Source of the DNA: CAZXFH01 sp964640055
GTDB taxonomy: Bacteria; Fidelibacterota; UBA2242; JAFGTP01
Direction of reading: 5' to 3'
NCBI GenBank assembly: GCA_964640055.1
Contig: CAZXFH010000007.1
Span: 1-64,000, forward strand
DNA: 64,000 bases
Shown: positions 61,115-64,000 of the stretch, piece after piece
Position numbering within the stretch: position 1 is the stretch's first letter
Layout of the letters: each line of letters opens with the position of its first letter
Translations under genes and position numbers: made by a program
The notes under the pieces: model-generated
Told to the model about the DNA's origin: nothing
Seen by the model: only the letters and a program-made list of their open reading frames with translations
The model's database searches: none

Positions 61115-63484
61115 ATGATGCGACGGATCATTCTGTTTATCCTGATTATCGCAGCAATAACATTCAGTTTATCTGCCCAGACCCAGCAGCAGCAGATCAA
61201 GATTCTGGGTGTGGCCGTAAAAGGGAATAAAACCATTTCCGAGAATAGCATCAAGGTGCAATCGGGACTGATTGAGGGCAAGGAGATTGCCCGGGAAGAT
61301 ATTTCCACGGCGATTAAGCAATTATGGCAGTTGAAACTGTTTTCAGATATTAAGGTCTATTATGACCAGGCAACCCAGGAGGGCGTATTTCTGATAATAG
61401 AAGTCAGTGAATATCCCCGTATGGGTCAGTTGCAGCTGGACGGCAATAAAAAGCTTAGTGATAGCAAAATAAACGATGAGATCTATGCCCTGCCTGGCAA
61501 GGTTCTTTCGCCCCATTTTATTTATGAGTGTAAACGCAAGATCAAGGCACTATATCGGAAAGATGGTTATCTCCTGGCTGAAGTTGAAGCCGAGTTAAAA
61601 GAAGGCAAAGGTGAGAACACCAAGCATCTGGTATTACATATTGACGAAAATAAAAAAGTGCGGGTTGGGGAAATTGAGTTTGTGGGCAACGAGAAATTTT
61701 CCGACCGTAAATTAGAACGTACTTTCAAGGAGACCCGTGAACGCAATTTATTTCTGTTTCGTTTGGGAGAGTTCGACCGGGAGAAATACCAGGAAGATAA
61801 GGATAAGCTGCGCACATTTTACCGCAGCGAGGGCTACCGCGATTTTGAGATATTATATGATTCTATTGCTTACAGTGAAAATAAAAAACGCATGCAGATT
61901 GAGTTGGGCGTCTATGAAGGTCCCCGTTATAAATACGGTGATATTACGCTTTCCGGAAACACCCTGTTTTCTGATGACCAGCTAATGGCTTTGCTGGGTG
62001 TAAAAGCCGGTGAGTGGTATAATGAAGAAGAGTTCAACAAGGGGTTATACGAACGGATCAATGGTCTATATATGGATCGGGGGTACCTCTATTTTCAGGC
62101 CCAGCCCCAGGAAATACCGGTAGGAGAGAACAAGGTTGACATGAACATTCAGATTGTCGAGAATAACCAAGTCAAGGTCAACCTGGTCAATATTATCGGG
62201 AATGATAAAACCCATGAGAATGTCATTCGGCGGGAGTTAAAAATTTTCCCCGGCGATATTTTCAGCCGGGAGGCCCTGATGCGCAGTCAGCGTGAAATCT
62301 TTATTCTGAACTACTTTTCCGATGTGCAACCCGATATTGTTCCCGTAAGTGACGATCAGATTGATGTGGAAGTTTCCGTGGAAGAAAAGTCAGCTGACCG
62401 GGCTAATTTTTCAGTCAGTATCAGTCAGATGCACGGCTTGATTGGCGGTGGCGGACTGGAGTTTAATAACTTCCGCGGGCGGGGACAGCAGCTGAAGATC
62501 AGTTACCAGCAAGGCGCTCGTTATTCGATCGCCGGGACCGGAGCCACACCCTATAAGTCTTTTTCTTTTGGCTTTACCGATCCCTGGGTGTTTGACACTC
62601 CGAACCTGGTGGGATTCAATCTTTATTATTCGGAGAAAGGCGGGCGCGGCTATTACTATTACCCCTTTGATCTGAATATGCGGGGCGGGTCGCTCCGTTT
62701 GGGACGACGTTTCCGCTGGCCGGATAACTATTTCAGCGGCACCTGGAGCATTAATTATGCTAAAAAAGAATATCAAAATATTGATGAAGACTATCTCAAT
62801 GATGTTCTGATGGGACGTCCCCATACCACCGGAATTAGTCTGACTCAGATTGTGTCGCGAGACAGCCGGGATCGGCCGGAATTTCCAACCATGGGGTCAG
62901 TTTTAAGATGGGAAGCCACTCTTTCCGGTGGGTTTTTAGGGGGCACGGAAGATTTTCAGAAACATAAATTCACCCTGGAATACTATGTGCCCACGATCTG
63001 GAAATTGGTTTTATATAATCATGTGGAATTCGGCGTTATTCAGCCCTTTAAAAAGAATAGTGTTATTCCCCCTGATGAACGTTTTATCATGGGCGGCGCC
63101 GGCATGATTTACGGAGTGGCATTAAGGGGATATGATGATAATCAGGTCGGGCCGACCTATACACAAACCAGCCGATACCGGCCTTATGGTGGCCAAAGTT
63201 TATTTAAATATACACTGGAATACCGGGTTCCTATTTCGGAAAACCCCACTATCTATGGTCTGGCCTTTGCCGAGGCGGGGAATATTTGGAAAACCCTTTC
63301 CTCAACGGATCCTTTTAATTTAAAACGCTCTGCCGGTGTGGGGGTCCGTTTTTTCATGCCCCAGATCGGTATGATCGGTGTTGATTTTGGATATGGATTT
63401 GACGATATAGACCGGGTCGGAGATCCCGGTTATGGTAAACCCGAGGGATGGAAAACGCATTTCATCTTTGGAATGCCCTTTTAA
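61115..63484 (+). CDS. bamA: Outer-membrane protein assembly factor BamA
   Basis: The 789-aa protein has a signal peptide (IILFILIIAAITFSLSAQ), five POTRA-type repeats (about residues 25-370; for example ILGVAVKGNKTISENSIKV and YGDITLSGNTLFSDDQLMAL) and a 16-strand-type barrel with the surface-antigen motifs GGGLEFNNFRGRGQ and FGFTDPWVF. It ends in Phe (THFIFGMPF), as expected of Bam substrates. It inserts barrel proteins into the outer membrane. It lies between uppS and skp, a common order in Gram-negative bacteria. Confidence 0.95.
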   Translation: MMRRIILFILIIAAITFSLSAQTQQQQIKILGVAVKGNKTISENSIKVQSGLIEGKEIAREDISTAIKQLWQLKLFSDIKVYYDQATQEGVFLIIEVSEYPRMGQLQLDGNKKLSDSKINDEIYALPGKVLSPHFIYECKRKIKALYRKDGYLLAEVEAELKEGKGENTKHLVLHIDENKKVRVGEIEFVGNEKFSDRKLERTFKETRERNLFLFRLGEFDREKYQEDKDKLRTFYRSEGYRDFEILYDSIAYSENKKRMQIELGVYEGPRYKYGDITLSGNTLFSDDQLMALLGVKAGEWYNEEEFNKGLYERINGLYMDRGYLYFQAQPQEIPVGENKVDMNIQIVENNQVKVNLVNIIGNDKTHENVIRRELKIFPGDIFSREALMRSQREIFILNYFSDVQPDIVPVSDDQIDVEVSVEEKSADRANFSVSISQMHGLIGGGGLEFNNFRGRGQQLKISYQQGARYSIAGTGATPYKSFSFGFTDPWVFDTPNLVGFNLYYSEKGGRGYYYYPFDLNMRGGSLRLGRRFRWPDNYFSGTWSINYAKKEYQNIDEDYLNDVLMGRPHTTGISLTQIVSRDSRDRPEFPTMGSVLRWEATLSGGFLGGTEDFQKHKFTLEYYVPTIWKLVLYNHVEFGVIQPFKKNSVIPPDERFIMGGAGMIYGVALRGYDDNQVGPTYTQTSRYRPYGGQSLFKYTLEYRVPISENPTIYGLAFAEAGNIWKTLSSTDPFNLKRSAGVGVRFFMPQIGMIGVDFGYGFDDIDRVGDPGYGKPEGWKTHFIFGMPF

Positions 63485-63501
63485 AATATTAGGAGGTTAT
63501 T

Positions 63502-64000
63502 GTGAAAAAATCTGTCGTATGCTTTGGTATGGTTGTTTTGCTGTTCGCCATGCTAACGACTTTACAAGCTGAGCTAAAGGTCGGATATGTTAATTCTGAC
63601 CGGATTTTATCGGAGTGGGCCCCTGCTCGCGAGGCGCAGCAAAAATTGGATGTGGAAGCTAAAAATCTGGAAAATCAGTACCGGCGAATGGTCAATCAGC
63701 TGGATAGCCTCAACCAGGCTTATGAACGTCAGAAGCTGATCATGAGCGAAAGTCGTCGTGAGATGAAAGAGAATGAGATCGCGCAGCTGCGGCAAAGGGT
63801 GCAGCAGTTCCAGGTTGAAAAAATGGGTCCGCAGGGGGAGATCTATCAGAAACAGGATGAGATCGTCGGTCCCATTCTGGAAAAAATTAAACAGGTCATT
63901 CGTAAAGTCGGCGATGATAACAATTATGATTACATCCTTGATACGGTATCTGGTAATGTGCTCTATGCCGATCCGGCCCATGATGTCACGGATCAAGTGC
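63502..64000 (+). CDS. skp: Periplasmic chaperone Skp/OmpH, 3' end outside window
   Basis: A GTG start at 63502 with AGGAGG five bases upstream encodes a signal peptide (VVCFGMVVLLFAMLTTLQA), then the OmpH motif LKVGYVNSDRILSEWAPA and a long coiled coil (residues about 45-125), then NYDYILDTVSGNVLYADPAHDVT. The frame is open to the window end, about 166 codons, nearly full length. It carries unfolded barrel proteins to BamA, encoded just upstream. This is the core copy; the Skp-like gene in the integron cassette at 5093 is a diverged extra. Confidence 0.93.
   Translation, partial: MKKSVVCFGMVVLLFAMLTTLQAELKVGYVNSDRILSEWAPAREAQQKLDVEAKNLENQYRRMVNQLDSLNQAYERQKLIMSESRREMKENEIAQLRQRVQQFQVEKMGPQGEIYQKQDEIVGPILEKIKQVIRKVGDDNNYDYILDTVSGNVLYADPAHDVTDQV

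Noticed and set aside
1..64000. CRISPR arrays, rRNA and tRNA genes
   Set aside because: No regularly spaced short repeats, rRNA-like stretches or tRNA cloverleaf sequences were recognised by eye; a tRNAscan/Infernal run would be needed to exclude a missed small RNA.

Overview
The window looks like chromosomal DNA from a Gram-negative, didermic bacterium of the FCB superphylum outside Bacteroidota proper (Calditrichota, KSB1 or a similar candidate phylum; this placement is inference). The evidence is lipid A genes (lpxB, lpxK), bamA and skp, several TonB-dependent receptors, a type IX-style C-terminal sorting domain with the 'NYPNPFNP' signature, sigma-54 regulators, and many strong AGGAGG ribosome-binding sites, which typical Bacteroidota lack. 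No rRNA, tRNA or CRISPR array was recognised.

Left part, 1 to about 13.2 kb, is accessory and decaying. It starts with a leftward operon of small unknown genes (three zinc-ribbon or Cys-rich proteins plus small membrane proteins), followed by 1.1 kb of repeat-rich intergenic DNA. Next come a predicted macro-domain-like protein, two integron gene cassettes without an integron integrase (4998-6857), two fragments of one lipoprotein gene flanking the cassettes as direct repeats, and a restriction-modification operon. A Bacteroidetes-type tyrosine recombinase has lost its first catalytic region. Beside it, rlmB and a DUF362 gene are each interrupted by an in-frame stop.

Middle, 13.3-29.2 kb, is mostly core: a UshA-like 5'-nucleotidase lipoprotein, a Gfo/Idh/MocA dehydrogenase with lpxB and lpxK, a large FG-GAP/Ig-like surface protein, acetate kinase, a histidine kinase with an NtrC-type regulator, and a three-gene ABC/DUF4857 operon.

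29.5-53.7 kb is an outer-membrane and secretion block. An M16 peptidase and the first TonB receptor each have a sigma-54-like promoter preceded by YGACA-N4-TGTYR dyads. Two TonB receptor / lamin-tail-like lipoprotein / outer-membrane barrel loci flank a secreted BNR protein with a sorting domain and a membrane Fe-S protein whose C-terminus resembles HMA metal-binding domains. A C25/caspase-like peptidase with HEAT repeats follows. I infer an envelope uptake system, probably for a metal or metal complex, that depends on the sigma-54 regulators.

53.7-64 kb returns to housekeeping: pyruvate kinase, a SagB-like nitroreductase, HD and GNAT proteins, a 1 kb gene-poor stretch carrying a second copy of the left-end repeat, an orphan sigma-54 activator with Asn in place of the phospho-acceptor Asp, then uppS, bamA and the start of skp.
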